A stretch of 64,000 nt of DNA from SHLQ01 sp964610745 (GCA_964610745.1 CAZSYL010000002.1:1-64000), one strand, 5' to 3'. Positions 42,732-51,338 are shown, numbered from the stretch's first letter. Numbers and translations are program-made. Notes: a model not told the origin generated them from the letters alone.

Positions 42732-44075
42732 CTACTTCGACTTCGCGAGGAATCCCTCATAGTTGCGCATCATGAGCTGACTGTCGATCTGCTTCATGGT
42801 TTCGAGCGCCACGCCAACAGCGATGAGGATCGAAATACCAATAAAGCCGAAGCCAGCAGCTCCGAGGCCTCCGCCATGACCCGCAGACAGGTTGAAGCCA
42901 ATCGCCTGCATGATCAAGTTGGGAAGCAATGCCACGGCTGCAATGAAGAGCGCTCCGGGCAGCGTGATACGGGTAAGAATCCGTGCGAGGTAGTGTTCGG
43001 TCTGGGGACCGGGACGAATACCTGGGATGAAGCCACCCTGCTTACGAATGGTGTCAGCCTGCTTGGCTGGATCGAATGTGATAGCGGTGTAGAAGTACGC
43101 GAAGCCCACGATCATGAATCCGAAGACCACCAGGTACAGCACTGCACTCGGGTCGACGAGGTTGCGGTCGACGAAGTTGCGGATTCCGTTGCCCCAAGCA
43201 GTGTCGGGAAGAGCGACCGCAATGAGGTTGGGCAGGTACAAGACCGAGCTTGCGAAGATGATTGGGATAACACCCGACTGGTTGACCTTGAGCGGGATGT
43301 AGGTGCTCTGGCCGCCGTACATCTTGCGACCAACAACACGCTTTGCGAAGTTGACCGGGATGCGGCGCTGACCGTTCTCGACGAACACGATGCCGACGAG
43401 CGAGATACCGAGGATCACGCTGAATGCAACGATGGCGAGGATGCCTTCGTTGGTGTAGAGCGTGGAGAACTGTGCTGGGAACTGGCTCACGATCGAGGCA
43501 AAGATGATGAGCGACATGCCGTTGCCGATGCCCTTCTGCGTGATGAGCTCGCCCATCCACATAACCAGCGCAGTGCCGGCGGTGAGGGTGAGGACAACGA
43601 GGAGCACGGTCCAGACGTTGAACTTCGGCAGGAGGACGAATCCGCCACCGAGGCCGTCAGCCCGGTTGAAGAGGAAGGCGAAGCTGGTCGACTGAATGAC
43701 CGCGATTCCAATGGTCATGTAGCGGGTCCACTGGGTGATCTTTCGCTGACCGACCGCTCCCTGCTGCTGCCATTGTTCGATACGTGGCACTACGACTCCG
43801 AGCACCTGCATGATGATCGACGCCGTAATGTACGGCAGCACACCGAGGGCGAAGATCGCAAACGTGGTGAGACCACCACCGGAGAACAACTGGACGTAGG
43901 CAAGAATGCCGCCCTGCTGTTCAGAGTTCTCACGCAGCTGCTGGACGGCGAGGGTGTCGATTCCCGGAGCGGGAATGAACGAACCCAGGCGGTACAGGCC
44001 AAGCGCGAACAGGGTGAACAGAATCTTGTTTCGAAGATCCGGAACCCGGAACATGTTTGCAATTCGTGAAAACAC
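42732..44075 (-). CDS. secY: Preprotein translocase subunit SecY
   Basis: A 447-residue ten-helix channel protein for secretion and membrane insertion. FRVPDLRNKILFTLFALGLYRLGSFIPAPGID opens it; ALGVLPYITASIIMQ lies near the plug, and GMSLIIFASIVSQFP, the cytoplasmic loop FVENGQRRIPVNFAKRVVG and GGFIPGIRPGPQTEHYL are diagnostic. GTG 44075 is chosen because AGAGG precedes it by six bases and the family begins here; the frame is open to 44153. A terminator between rplO and secY implies its own promoter within 44076-44215. Confidence 0.95.
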   Translation of the reverse strand: MFSRIANMFRVPDLRNKILFTLFALGLYRLGSFIPAPGIDTLAVQQLRENSEQQGGILAYVQLFSGGGLTTFAIFALGVLPYITASIIMQVLGVVVPRIEQWQQQGAVGQRKITQWTRYMTIGIAVIQSTSFAFLFNRADGLGGGFVLLPKFNVWTVLLVVLTLTAGTALVMWMGELITQKGIGNGMSLIIFASIVSQFPAQFSTLYTNEGILAIVAFSVILGISLVGIVFVENGQRRIPVNFAKRVVGRKMYGGQSTYIPLKVNQSGVIPIIFASSVLYLPNLIAVALPDTAWGNGIRNFVDRNLVDPSAVLYLVVFGFMIVGFAYFYTAITFDPAKQADTIRKQGGFIPGIRPGPQTEHYLARILTRITLPGALFIAAVALLPNLIMQAIGFNLSAGHGGGLGAAGFGFIGISILIAVGVALETMKQIDSQLMMRNYEGFLAKSK

Positions 44076-44215
44076 TTTGTGCCTCTCGCAAAAGTCGTAT
44101 GTCTCAACGGTAGCCGCGCAATCGCCCAAGGGGGATTGCGCGTCTCTAAACAATCGGTAAAGGAATTCCGCGGTGAAGGTATGAGGTCCCGGCCTTCAGA
44201 GTTCCTTAAAAGCCC

Positions 44216-44247
44216 AAAAAGGCCGGTCTCGCATGGCGAGGCCGGCC
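44216..44247 (-). terminator. Rho-independent terminator between rplO and secY
   Basis: On the minus strand GGCCGGCCTCGC-CAT-GCGAGACCGGCC (12 positions, one C-A mismatch) is followed by TTTTT. It starts 11 bases after the rplO stop, so it should end the long S10-spc transcript and give secY-adk a separate promoter. Confidence 0.85.
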
Positions 44248-44257
44248 AATCCAGGTA

Positions 44258-44761
44258 TTAACGGTTGGTGTGCTGGTTGCCCTTCGCAGGTGGCCGTGGG
44301 GAGTCGCCCCATGGCTTTGGAAGGATCTCGATCGATCCGCCAGCAGCCGTGATGGCCTCTTCAGCGGTCTTGGAGAAGGCGTGTGCCTTTACCGTTACGG
44401 CGCTGGTGAGCTCGCCACGGCCGAGAATCTTGACCAGCGAGTTCTTGCCAACAAGACCCTGATCGCGCAGCGACTCGGGCGAAACGTCGGTCAGGCCGGT
44501 TTCGGCGATGGTGTCGAGGTTGATGCCCTGGTATTCAACCCGGAACGGGTTGGTGAAGCCGCGAAGCTTCGGGACACGCTTGTGGAGTGGCATCTGGCCA
44601 CCCTCGAAACCAACGCGAACCTTGCCGCGACCACGGCTGTGCTGGCCCTTGGTACCGCGGCCAGCGGTCTTGCCGCCCTTGCCGCCAATACCTCGGCCCT
44701 TGCGCTGCTTGGGCTTGGTTGAACCCTCAGCGGGCTTGAGATCGTGAATCTTGATGGCCAT
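44258..44761 (-). CDS. rplO: 50S ribosomal protein L15
   Basis: 167 residues; HDLKPAEGSTKPKQRKGRGIGGKGGKTAGRGTKGQ at the start is the glycine- and lysine-rich rRNA-binding tail. FEGGQMPLHKRVPKLRGFTNPF follows. The last 15 residues (GDSPRPPAKGNQHTNR) are an unusual extension. ATG 44761 shares a base with the rpmD stop (TAATG), so the two are coupled. Confidence 0.96.
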   Translation of the reverse strand: MAIKIHDLKPAEGSTKPKQRKGRGIGGKGGKTAGRGTKGQHSRGRGKVRVGFEGGQMPLHKRVPKLRGFTNPFRVEYQGINLDTIAETGLTDVSPESLRDQGLVGKNSLVKILGRGELTSAVTVKAHAFSKTAEEAITAAGGSIEILPKPWGDSPRPPAKGNQHTNR

Positions 44762-44940
44762 TACGCCTCCTCGACAGAAACCAGGTGCGGCACCCGGCTG
44801 ATCATGCCACGCACCTCGGGGGTGTCGGGCTTCGTGACGGTACGCCCAATTCGGCCGAGACCAAGCGCACGGATGGTCCCGCGCTGCTTTGGCTTGGTGC
44901 CGATGGTCGAACGTATCTGAGTGATGTTGAGATCGGCCAT
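44761..44940 (-). CDS. rpmD: 50S ribosomal protein L30
   Basis: 59 residues from ATG 44940: LNITQIRSTIGTKPKQRGTIRALGLGRIG and PEVRGMISRVPHLVSVEE cover the whole family. The gene lies between rpsE and rplO with a three-base gap upstream and a one-base overlap downstream. Confidence 0.96.
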   Translation of the reverse strand: MADLNITQIRSTIGTKPKQRGTIRALGLGRIGRTVTKPDTPEVRGMISRVPHLVSVEEA

Positions 44941-44943
44941 GGT

Positions 44944-45576
44944 TTATGACTCCGTTCGGGTACCAGCCGAAGCTGGGTCCTTCGCGTCTCGTTCGGATTC
45001 CTTGTAGGCCGTAAGCAGGCCGGTAGGAACGAACTCTTCTGGATCGAGGCCACGGAGGCGAGCAATCTCGTCGGGGCGCTTGAGGTCGCGAAGACCCGCA
45101 ATCGTCGCACGGGCAACGTTGATGTGGTTCGGCGACCCGAGAGACTTGCAAAGCACGTCCTGGATGCCGGCCTCTTCGAGGATGGCACGAGCAGCACCAC
45201 CCGCGATGACGCCGGTACCGGGAGCTGCAGGCTTGAGCAGAACACTGCCGGCGCCCATCTGGCCAAGTATCGGGTGAACAATGGTCGTTCCGGCAAGAGG
45301 CACCGAAAAGAGGTTGCGCTTTGCTTCCTCTGTGCCCTTCTGGATGGCAAGTGGAACTTCCTTTGCCTTTCCGTATCCAAGACCGACCTGGCCTGCGCCG
45401 TCGCCGATCACCACGAGTGCAGTGAAGCTGAATCGACGGCCACCCTTGACGACCTTGGCAACGCGGTTGATGTTGATCACGCGGGAGTCGCGCAGACCAC
45501 CCTCGTTCTCTCGATCATTGTTGCGTCCACCACGATCGTTACGGTCGTTGCGGTTGTTGTTGTTTTCGTACGCCAT
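44944..45576 (-). CDS. rpsE: 30S ribosomal protein S5
   Basis: 210 residues. An Asn/Arg/Asp-rich N-terminus (about 28 residues) precedes INRVAKVVKGGRRFSFTALVVIGDGAGQVGLGYGKAKEVP and the later GGAARAILEEAGIQDVLCKSLGSPNHINVARAT. A 45-residue C-terminal tail is rather long. ATG 45576 overlaps the rplR stop (TGATG). Confidence 0.96.
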   Translation of the reverse strand: MAYENNNNRNDRNDRGGRNNDRENEGGLRDSRVININRVAKVVKGGRRFSFTALVVIGDGAGQVGLGYGKAKEVPLAIQKGTEEAKRNLFSVPLAGTTIVHPILGQMGAGSVLLKPAAPGTGVIAGGAARAILEEAGIQDVLCKSLGSPNHINVARATIAGLRDLKRPDEIARLRGLDPEEFVPTGLLTAYKESERDAKDPASAGTRTES

Positions 45577-45941
45577 CAGAACTCCAGTCCTGCGTCGCGG
45601 GCAGCGTCGGCCAAAGCAGCGACACGTCCGTGGTAGAGGTTGCCGCCGCGATCGAACACGACGGTATTGATTCCAGCGGCCTTGGCCCGCTCAGCAACAG
45701 CTGTGCCGACCTTGCTGGCTGCATCGACCGTGTTGCCACGACCATCCCAGCCCTTTTCAACCGTGGATGCGGCCGCAACCGTGGTTCCCGCAACGTCATC
45801 GATGACCTGGGCCACGATGTGCTTGTTCGAACGGAACACAGCCAAGCGTGGACGCTCGGCGGTTCCCTGAACCTGCTTGCGAATTCGGTAGTGACGACGC
45901 TGACGCTGGCGGCGGCGTTCGGCAGAAACGTTCTTTGCCAT
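45576..45941 (-). CDS. rplR: 50S ribosomal protein L18
   Basis: 121 residues; RRQRQRRHYRIRKQVQGTAERPRLAVFRSNKHIVAQVIDD and the C-terminal VVFDRGGNLYHGRVAALADAARDAGLEF are typical of this 5S rRNA-binding protein. It overlaps its neighbours by one base at each end. Confidence 0.97.
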   Translation of the reverse strand: MAKNVSAERRRQRQRRHYRIRKQVQGTAERPRLAVFRSNKHIVAQVIDDVAGTTVAAASTVEKGWDGRGNTVDAASKVGTAVAERAKAAGINTVVFDRGGNLYHGRVAALADAARDAGLEF

Positions 45942-46480
45942 TACTTCGCCTGCTTTCCGGCCTTGCGGATAATCCGCTCGCCCTCGTACTTAATGCCCTT
46001 ACCCTTGTAGGGCTCTGGCTTGCGCCACTTGCGAATGTCAGCAGCGACCTGGCCAACGAGCTGTTTGTCGATGCCCTTGACGATGATCTCGGTCTGCTGA
46101 GGAACTTCGAACTCGATGCCCTCAGGTGCCTTGATGTGGACCGGATGACTAAAGCCAAGCTGCATCTCGAGAGCATCTTTGCCCTTGGCAGCAGCACGGT
46201 AACCAACGCCGACGATCTCGAGCTTCTTGGTGAAGCCGTCGCTGACGCCGATAATCATGTTGCTAACAAGCGTGCGTGCAAGACCGTGCATGGCCTTGTT
46301 GTCTCCGCTGTCATTCGGTCGAACAAGAGTGACGACGCCGTCGTCGATCGAACCGGTGATCTCGCCTGGAAGCGTGATCTGCAGTTCGCCCTTGCTTCCC
46401 TTGACCGCAACATCGGTGCCACTGATGGTGACATCGACGCCGCTAGGCACGGGGATAGGTGTGTTTCCAATGCGTGACAT
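45941..46480 (-). CDS. rplF: 50S ribosomal protein L6
   Basis: 179 residues; SRIGNTPIPVPSGVDVTISG at the start and the signature PEPYKGKGIKYEGERIIRKAGKQAK at the end. ATG 46480, eight bases after the rpsH stop. Confidence 0.97.
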   Translation of the reverse strand: MSRIGNTPIPVPSGVDVTISGTDVAVKGSKGELQITLPGEITGSIDDGVVTLVRPNDSGDNKAMHGLARTLVSNMIIGVSDGFTKKLEIVGVGYRAAAKGKDALEMQLGFSHPVHIKAPEGIEFEVPQQTEIIVKGIDKQLVGQVAADIRKWRKPEPYKGKGIKYEGERIIRKAGKQAK

Positions 46481-46488
46481 CGCTGCTC

Positions 46489-46893
46489 CTACCAGACGTA
46501 GGCGAGCACCTCGCCGCCAATACGGCGGCGACGGGCTTCGCGATCGGTCATGAGGCCACGGTTGGTCGACAGTACGGCCACGCCGAGACCGCCGAGCACA
46601 CGTGGTACCTCGTTGGACTTTTTGTACACGCGGAGGCCGGGCTTGCTTACTCGGGTAATGCCCGAGATCACACGCTTGCGCTCCGGTGAGTACTTCATGT
46701 CGATGCTGAGGACGCGTCCGGGGCCGGACTCGTTATCTGCAACGGTGTAGTTGGTGATGTAGCCCTCGCTCTTGAGTAGCTCTGCGAGCGTCTCCTTGAG
46801 CTTGCTGGACGGCATCGAAACGTCGTCATGCATGGCGGTGTTCGCGTTACGAACACGCGTCAGCATGTCGGCGATGGGGTCGGTCATTGTCAT
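46489..46893 (-). CDS. rpsH: 30S ribosomal protein S8
   Basis: 134 residues; DPIADMLTRVRNANTAMHDDVSMPSSKLKETLAELL at the start and the C-terminal GLGVAVLSTNRGLMTDREARRRRIGGEVLAYVW. ATG 46893 has AGGAG about eight bases upstream; a second ATG two codons later is possible. The frame is open to 46950 but overlaps rpsN. Confidence 0.96.
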   Translation of the reverse strand: MTMTDPIADMLTRVRNANTAMHDDVSMPSSKLKETLAELLKSEGYITNYTVADNESGPGRVLSIDMKYSPERKRVISGITRVSKPGLRVYKKSNEVPRVLGGLGVAVLSTNRGLMTDREARRRRIGGEVLAYVW

Positions 46894-46909
46894 GGTTGTT
46901 CTCCTTCCC

Positions 46910-47095
46910 CTACCAGCTGGCCTTCTTGAGACCAGGAATCTCGCCCGCATGTCCCATTTCTCGGAGACAGATACGGCACAGGCCGAACTTCTTGTACACG
47001 CTGCGAGGACGCCCGCATACGCGGCATCGTGTGTAGCCGCGAACCTTGAACTTCGGAGTCTTCTGTTGCTTGTTGATCAGCGCCTTCTTTGCCAT
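46910..47095 (-). CDS. rpsN: 30S ribosomal protein S14, zinc-binding type Z
   Basis: 61 residues. C24, C27, C40 and C43 (CRVCGRP and LCRICLRE) form a zinc ribbon, the short S14 form. The C-terminus GEIPGLKKASW is conserved. ATG 47095 overlaps the rplE stop by one base. Confidence 0.97.
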   Translation of the reverse strand: MAKKALINKQQKTPKFKVRGYTRCRVCGRPRSVYKKFGLCRICLREMGHAGEIPGLKKASW

Positions 47096-47661
47096 TACTG
47101 GCCTTCCTTCCGGAATGGAAATCCAAATGCATCGAGCAGCGCACGGCCGTGCTCGTTGTTCACTGCGGTCGTCACGATCGTGATGTCCATGCCGCGTACG
47201 GTGTCGACATCGTCGTAGTTGATCTCGGGGAAGATCAACTGTTCGGTTACACCGAAGGTGTAGTTGCCACGACCGTCAAAGCTCTTTGTTGGGAGCCCAC
47301 GGAAGTCTCGAATACGTGGCGTTGCCAGCGAGATGAGACGGTCGAGGAACTCGTACATGCGATCGCCACGCAAGGTCACCCGAGCGCCGATCGTCTGGCC
47401 TTCACGAAGTTTGAAGCTTGCAATGCTCTTCTTGGCCTTGGTCACCGAGGGCTTTTGGCCAGTGATGATCGACAGGTCCGTCAGGGCCCCTTCGATCGCC
47501 TTCTTGTTGATTGCAGCCTGTCCGACACCCATGTTGACCGAGATCTTCTCGAGCCTTGGGACCATCATGACGTTCGGGAGATCGAGGTCGGCTTTCAGCT
47601 GGCCCTGAATCTCGTTGTAGTACTGCGCCTTCAGCGTTGGGATCATCGTTGCGGTTGCCAT
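47095..47661 (-). CDS. rplE: 50S ribosomal protein L5
   Basis: 188 residues; NVMMVPRLEKISVNMGVGQA, the loop ITGQKPSVTKAKKSIASFKLREG and TFGVTEQLIFPEINYDDVD are diagnostic for this 5S rRNA- and tRNA-contacting protein. ATG 47661 overlaps the rplX stop by one base. Confidence 0.97.
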   Translation of the reverse strand: MATATMIPTLKAQYYNEIQGQLKADLDLPNVMMVPRLEKISVNMGVGQAAINKKAIEGALTDLSIITGQKPSVTKAKKSIASFKLREGQTIGARVTLRGDRMYEFLDRLISLATPRIRDFRGLPTKSFDGRGNYTFGVTEQLIFPEINYDDVDTVRGMDITIVTTAVNNEHGRALLDAFGFPFRKEGQ

Positions 47662-47969
47662 CAGAGTTCTGCTCCTGTGCGCTTGCAGACCCGCACCTTG
47701 GTGCCATCGGTCAGGAACTTGTAGCCAACGCGGGTCGGCTTTCCGTCCTTGGGACTGAGGATGGCGACGTTGCTGACATGCAGTGGCATGTTCTTGTCGA
47801 TGATGCCGCCAGGGTTACCTTCGCCGAGGGGGCGCTGGTGCTTCTTTGCGAGGTTGACACCTTCGATAACGACGGTGTTCTTTGCGGGGTAGGCCTGAGT
47901 GACCTCACCCTCCTTGCCACGATCCTTGCCTGCGAGGACACGGACCTGATCACCTTTTTGAATCTTCAT
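47661..47969 (-). CDS. rplX: 50S ribosomal protein L24
   Basis: 102 residues with a KOW motif at the start (KIQKGDQVRVLAGKDRGKEGEV) and the family segments GVNLAKKHQRP and PLHVSNVAILSP. ATG 47969 overlaps the rplN stop by one base, part of a run of one-base overlaps. Confidence 0.97.
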   Translation of the reverse strand: MKIQKGDQVRVLAGKDRGKEGEVTQAYPAKNTVVIEGVNLAKKHQRPLGEGNPGGIIDKNMPLHVSNVAILSPKDGKPTRVGYKFLTDGTKVRVCKRTGAEL

Positions 47970-48337
47970 TAGAGGACCTCCGGTGCCAACGACACGATTC
48001 GCATGAACTTGTTGTCACGAAGCTCACGACCAACCGGGCCGAAGATGCGGGTTCCACGCGGCTGGTTGTTCTCGTTGATGAGCACAGCTGCGTTTTCATC
48101 GAAACGGATGTAGCTGCCATCCGGGCGACGAATTTCCTTCTTGACACGGACGACGACGCACTTGACGACCTCGCCCTTCTTTACAGCAGCGCCAGGGTTT
48201 GCGTCCTTGACGGTTGCGACGATGACATCGCCGATGCTTGCGTAGCGGCGGCGGGTTCCGCCAAGGACCTTGATGCACAGAATCTCACGTGCACCAGAGT
48301 TGTCGGCGACCTTGAGTCGACTCTCTTGTTGAATCAT
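47969..48337 (-). CDS. rplN: 50S ribosomal protein L14
   Basis: 122 residues, canonical length; MIQQESRLKVADNSGAREILCIKVLGG at the start and NQPRGTRIFGPVGRELRDNKFMRIVSLAPEVL at the end. ATG 48337 overlaps the rpsQ stop by one base. Confidence 0.98.
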   Translation of the reverse strand: MIQQESRLKVADNSGAREILCIKVLGGTRRRYASIGDVIVATVKDANPGAAVKKGEVVKCVVVRVKKEIRRPDGSYIRFDENAAVLINENNQPRGTRIFGPVGRELRDNKFMRIVSLAPEVL

Positions 48338-48636
48338 TAGCGAGCCCTCTCGATGATCTCGACGAGACGCCAGCGCTTCTTCTTCGACAGCGGACGAGTT
48401 TCTTGAATGCGTACCCGGTCGCCGATGTTTGCGTCGTTGTTCTCATCGTGGGCGAACAGCTTGGTGCTGCGCTGCACGGTCTTTGCGTAACGGCGATGAC
48501 GCACACGATCGATCGACTCGATCACTGCGGTCTTGTCCATTCCGGTCGAGACCACCACGCCCTCGCGGACCTTGCGGGGATTCTCGCGTACGCCGTCTGA
48601 TGCTTCAGTTTCGGCAGGTGTTGTCGCGTCGCTCAT
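48337..48636 (-). CDS. rpsQ: 30S ribosomal protein S17
   Basis: 99 residues. A ~22-residue acidic N-terminal extension (SDATTPAETEASDGVRENPRK) precedes the family core REGVVVSTGMDKTAVIESIDRVRHRRYAKTVQRSTK and IGDRVRIQETRPLSKKKRWRLVEI. ATG 48636 overlaps the rpmC stop by four bases (ATGA). Confidence 0.96.
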   Translation of the reverse strand: MSDATTPAETEASDGVRENPRKVREGVVVSTGMDKTAVIESIDRVRHRRYAKTVQRSTKLFAHDENNDANIGDRVRIQETRPLSKKKRWRLVEIIERAR

Positions 48637-48866
48637 GATGCGACCTCCTCTTCAACGTCTTGTTCTTCAGCCGCTGCAATCTCGCGGGCTCGGATCTCGG
48701 TGAGAGCCCGAGCCTTCTCCTTGCGAACCTGTCCAAGACGGGCTGAGCTGGTGAGCTGTCCCGTTGCGTTCTGGAAACGCAGGTTGAACAGCTCATCGGA
48801 AACTTCGTCGAGATGATCGAGGAGATCTCCATAGGACATCTCCGCAAGCTTCTTCTTTTTCGCCAT
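48633..48866 (-). CDS. rpmC: 50S ribosomal protein L29
   Basis: 77 residues; LAEMSYGDLLDHLDEVSDELFNLRFQNATGQLTSSARLGQVRKEKARALTEIRARE is the two-helix core. The end EEQDVEEEVAS is an acidic tail missing in most homologues. ATG 48866 overlaps the rplP stop by one base. Confidence 0.96.
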   Translation of the reverse strand: MAKKKKLAEMSYGDLLDHLDEVSDELFNLRFQNATGQLTSSARLGQVRKEKARALTEIRAREIAAAEEQDVEEEVAS

Positions 48867-49282
48867 TAGAAGCCCTCCTCACGCTTTACGAACTTGCACT
48901 TGATCGGCAGCTTCTGGATCGCACGATCAATTGCTTCCCGAGCAACCTCTTCGTCGTGGAACGACAGCTCGAACATGACCTTGCCTGGGCGTACAACCGC
49001 GACCCAACGCTCCGGGTTGCCCTTGCCTGAACCCATACGGGTCTCGGCTGGCTTCTCGGTCACTGGCTTGTCGGGAAACACGTTGATCCAGACCTTGCCG
49101 CCACGCTTGATGTGACGGGTCATGGCAATACGTGAAGCTTCGATCTGGCGAGCGGTGATCCAACCTGGCTCGAGAGCCTGGAGACCATAATCGCCGAACG
49201 TTACTTCGGTGCCGCCCTTTGCGTTTCCACGCATGCGGCCACGATGGTGCTTTCGGTGTGCAACCTTGCGGGGCATCAACAT
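48866..49282 (-). CDS. rplP: 50S ribosomal protein L16
   Basis: 138 residues; MLMPRKVAHRKHHRGRMRGNAKGG at the start, then GLQALEPGWITARQIEASRIAMTRHIKRGGKVWI and ETRMGSGKGNPERWVAVVRPGKVMFEL. ATG 49282 matches the usual MLMP start; it is 14 bases after the rpsC stop. Confidence 0.97.
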   Translation of the reverse strand: MLMPRKVAHRKHHRGRMRGNAKGGTEVTFGDYGLQALEPGWITARQIEASRIAMTRHIKRGGKVWINVFPDKPVTEKPAETRMGSGKGNPERWVAVVRPGKVMFELSFHDEEVAREAIDRAIQKLPIKCKFVKREEGF

Positions 49283-49296
49283 TTTGGTACCTGCTC

Positions 49297-50211
49297 TCAG
49301 TCCGCGTCGCCGGGACGGAAGTTGGGTGTCTCGTCCTTGTCGCGGAGCGAGGCTTCGATTGCCTCTTCCTCGGCGAGGAGCTTCTCAAACTCTGGGTCAG
49401 CAGCTGGAACCAGCGGCTGTTCCTCGGTCGGTGCTGCTGCGACCTCTTCGGTTGCCTCGGGCTTGCGAGGAGCCGATGGGCTCGACACAACCTGGCGTGG
49501 CTTGTTCTGTCCGGACGTCTCGCCCACTGCCATTGCAGCCTCGCGGGTGATCTTGTCCTGCGCTTCGCTCTTGTATGGAAGACGGTCGCCGGTGTAGATC
49601 CACACCTTGACGCCGATTCGACCAGCGGCGGTATGTGCTTCGCGGAAGCCGTAATCGATCTCGGCGCGTAGCGTGTGCAGCGGCACCTGACCTTCGCGGT
49701 ACCACTCACGGCGAGCCATTTCCGAACCACCGAGGCGGCCAGACGTCTGGACTCGAATACCGAGTGCCCCGGCCTTCTGGGCGTTCTGGACAGCACGCTT
49801 CATTGCACGACGGAAAGCGACACGGCCCTGGAGCTGGTCGGCAACGCCCTGTGCAATGAGTGCGGCGTCGAGCTCAGGAGTCTTGATCTCCTGAATGTTC
49901 AGCTGCACCTTGTTGTTGCCGGTGATCTTTGCCAATCCCTGGCGAAGACGATCGGCTTCAGCGCCCTTGCGGCCAATGACGATTCCTGGGCGTGCGGTGT
50001 GCACGTCGACGCGAAGGCTGTCACGGCTGGACTTGCGCTCGATCTCGATCCGGCTGATCGCAGCATGAGGGAGATCCTTCATGACGAACTTGCGGATGTT
50101 CGAGTCTTCGATGATGAAGTTGGCGTAGTCCTCGCGGCTGGCGAACCAACGGCTCTTCCAGTCGGTGGTGATACCGAGGCGGAAGCCGTAGGGGTTGATC
50201 TTTTGACCCAT
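49297..50211 (-). CDS. rpsC: 30S ribosomal protein S3 with long acidic C-terminal tail
   Basis: 304 residues (about 210-240 usual). GQKINPYGFRLGITTDWKSRWFA starts it; the KH domain contains VHTARPGIVIGRKGAEADRLR, and the C-terminal domain GTSGR-like segment reads IRVQTSGRLGGSEMARREWYREGQVPLHTLRAEIDYG. Residues beyond ~215 form an Ala/Glu/Pro-rich extension ending NFRPGDAD. ATG 50211, three bases after the rplV stop. Confidence 0.96.
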   Translation of the reverse strand: MGQKINPYGFRLGITTDWKSRWFASREDYANFIIEDSNIRKFVMKDLPHAAISRIEIERKSSRDSLRVDVHTARPGIVIGRKGAEADRLRQGLAKITGNNKVQLNIQEIKTPELDAALIAQGVADQLQGRVAFRRAMKRAVQNAQKAGALGIRVQTSGRLGGSEMARREWYREGQVPLHTLRAEIDYGFREAHTAAGRIGVKVWIYTGDRLPYKSEAQDKITREAAMAVGETSGQNKPRQVVSSPSAPRKPEATEEVAAAPTEEQPLVPAADPEFEKLLAEEEAIEASLRDKDETPNFRPGDAD

Positions 50212-50214
50212 GAA

Positions 50215-51051
50215 TTACTCTTCCTCTTCTTCCGAATCGCTCGAACCATCAAGGCCGGCATCGGTAGTAGGTGCGGCGTCATCCTCCGACGCTGCGGACT
50301 TGGCTTTGGTACCGGCCTCGATGAAGCCTGCAGCTTCAGCCGATGCAGTGTCTGCGAACCAGACTTCAGCAACCGTTTGTTCGTACCAACGACCGTCAGG
50401 CTGGTGGTACTTTGCGGAGTTGGCGTTGCCCTTGATTGGGAAACCCTCGGGCATGGACTCGTCGTCGAGTGCCTTGTGGCTTCCGTCGCCGTACGGCTCG
50501 TCAAGGGACAGGTCTGCCTCGAGCGGATGGGGAATTTCACCAGCGTCATCGGCTGAAGTCTCGGTGACCTCGTCTTCGGCTGGAGCATCTTCGCCCTTGG
50601 ACTTTGCGACACGTGCGGCACGGTCGGCCTTTGGCGCCGAAGCAGAGCCACGACGCTCGGCGCGGTTGCGGCGAACCTCGAGCTTGTCGTCGTCCATCCG
50701 AGACACGATGAGCGTGATGTGGCAGGTGCGCTTGCGAATGCGGGTGGCGCGGCCACGAGCACGTGGGCGCCAACGCTTCATGGTTGGACCTTCGTCGGCG
50801 TAGCACGCCGAGACGAAGAGCTCGTCGGCATCCTGGAGATCGTTGTGCTCGGCGTTCGCAACAGCCGAGTCGAGCAGCTTGCTGATCGGCTCGGCAATGC
50901 CGCGTTCGGCCAACGTCAGGTAGTCAGCAGCGTCCGCAACGTGCAGACCACGGATCTCATTGAGCACTTCGCGGGCCTTGTAGGCCGACGCTCGCACATG
51001 TTTGACCGACGCCCGGGTACCCGGACGCTCGTTGGTCTTTGGACCGGTCAT
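50215..51051 (-). CDS. rplV: 50S ribosomal protein L22 with C-terminal extension domain
   Basis: 278 residues against a usual 110-130. The L22 core spans about residues 10-118 (RASVKHVRASAYKAREVLNEIRG, and the hairpin GPTMKRWRPRARGRATRIRKRT that lines the exit tunnel). A charged linker (120-180) follows, then a folded-looking segment (about 200-249: PEGFPIKGNANSAKYHQPDG, then YEQTVAEVWFADTASAEAAGF). This resembles a small domain appended to various actinobacterial proteins. A Ser/Glu tail ending EEEEE closes it. ATG 51051 overlaps the rpsS stop (ATGA). Confidence 0.94.
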   Translation of the reverse strand: MTGPKTNERPGTRASVKHVRASAYKAREVLNEIRGLHVADAADYLTLAERGIAEPISKLLDSAVANAEHNDLQDADELFVSACYADEGPTMKRWRPRARGRATRIRKRTCHITLIVSRMDDDKLEVRRNRAERRGSASAPKADRAARVAKSKGEDAPAEDEVTETSADDAGEIPHPLEADLSLDEPYGDGSHKALDDESMPEGFPIKGNANSAKYHQPDGRWYEQTVAEVWFADTASAEAAGFIEAGTKAKSAASEDDAAPTTDAGLDGSSDSEEEEE

Positions 51052-51326
51052 CGACGCGCTCCTCGCTCTTGTCCGGCGTGGAACTTGAAGGTTCGCGTTG
51101 GAGCGAACTCACCAAGCTTGTGGCCAACCATCGACTCGGTGACATACACCGGGACGTGCTTGCGTCCGTCGTGCACAGCCAGCGTGTGGCCGAGCATGTC
51201 AGGAATAATGGTGGAGCGACGTGACCAGGTCTTGATGACCTGCTTTTCGCTCTTCTCGTTGAGTGCGTCGACCTTCTTGAGCAGATGCTCATCGACGAAC
51301 GGGCCCTTCTTCAGGCTGCGTGGCAT
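51048..51326 (-). CDS. rpsS: 30S ribosomal protein S19
   Basis: 92 residues, normal length; MPRSLKKGPFVDEHLLKKV at the start and STIIPDMLGHTLAVHDGRKHVPVYVTESMVGHKLGEFAPTRTFKFHAG. ATG 51326, 12 bases after the rplB stop. Confidence 0.98.
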   Translation of the reverse strand: MPRSLKKGPFVDEHLLKKVDALNEKSEKQVIKTWSRRSTIIPDMLGHTLAVHDGRKHVPVYVTESMVGHKLGEFAPTRTFKFHAGQERGARR

Positions 51327-51338
51327 GGTTCGTTACCC

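Noticed and set aside
42606..44069. Long open frame opposite secY (487 codons)
   Set aside because: It is antisense to a certain secY gene, is rich in charged residues typical of a shadow frame in GC-rich DNA, and matches no family.
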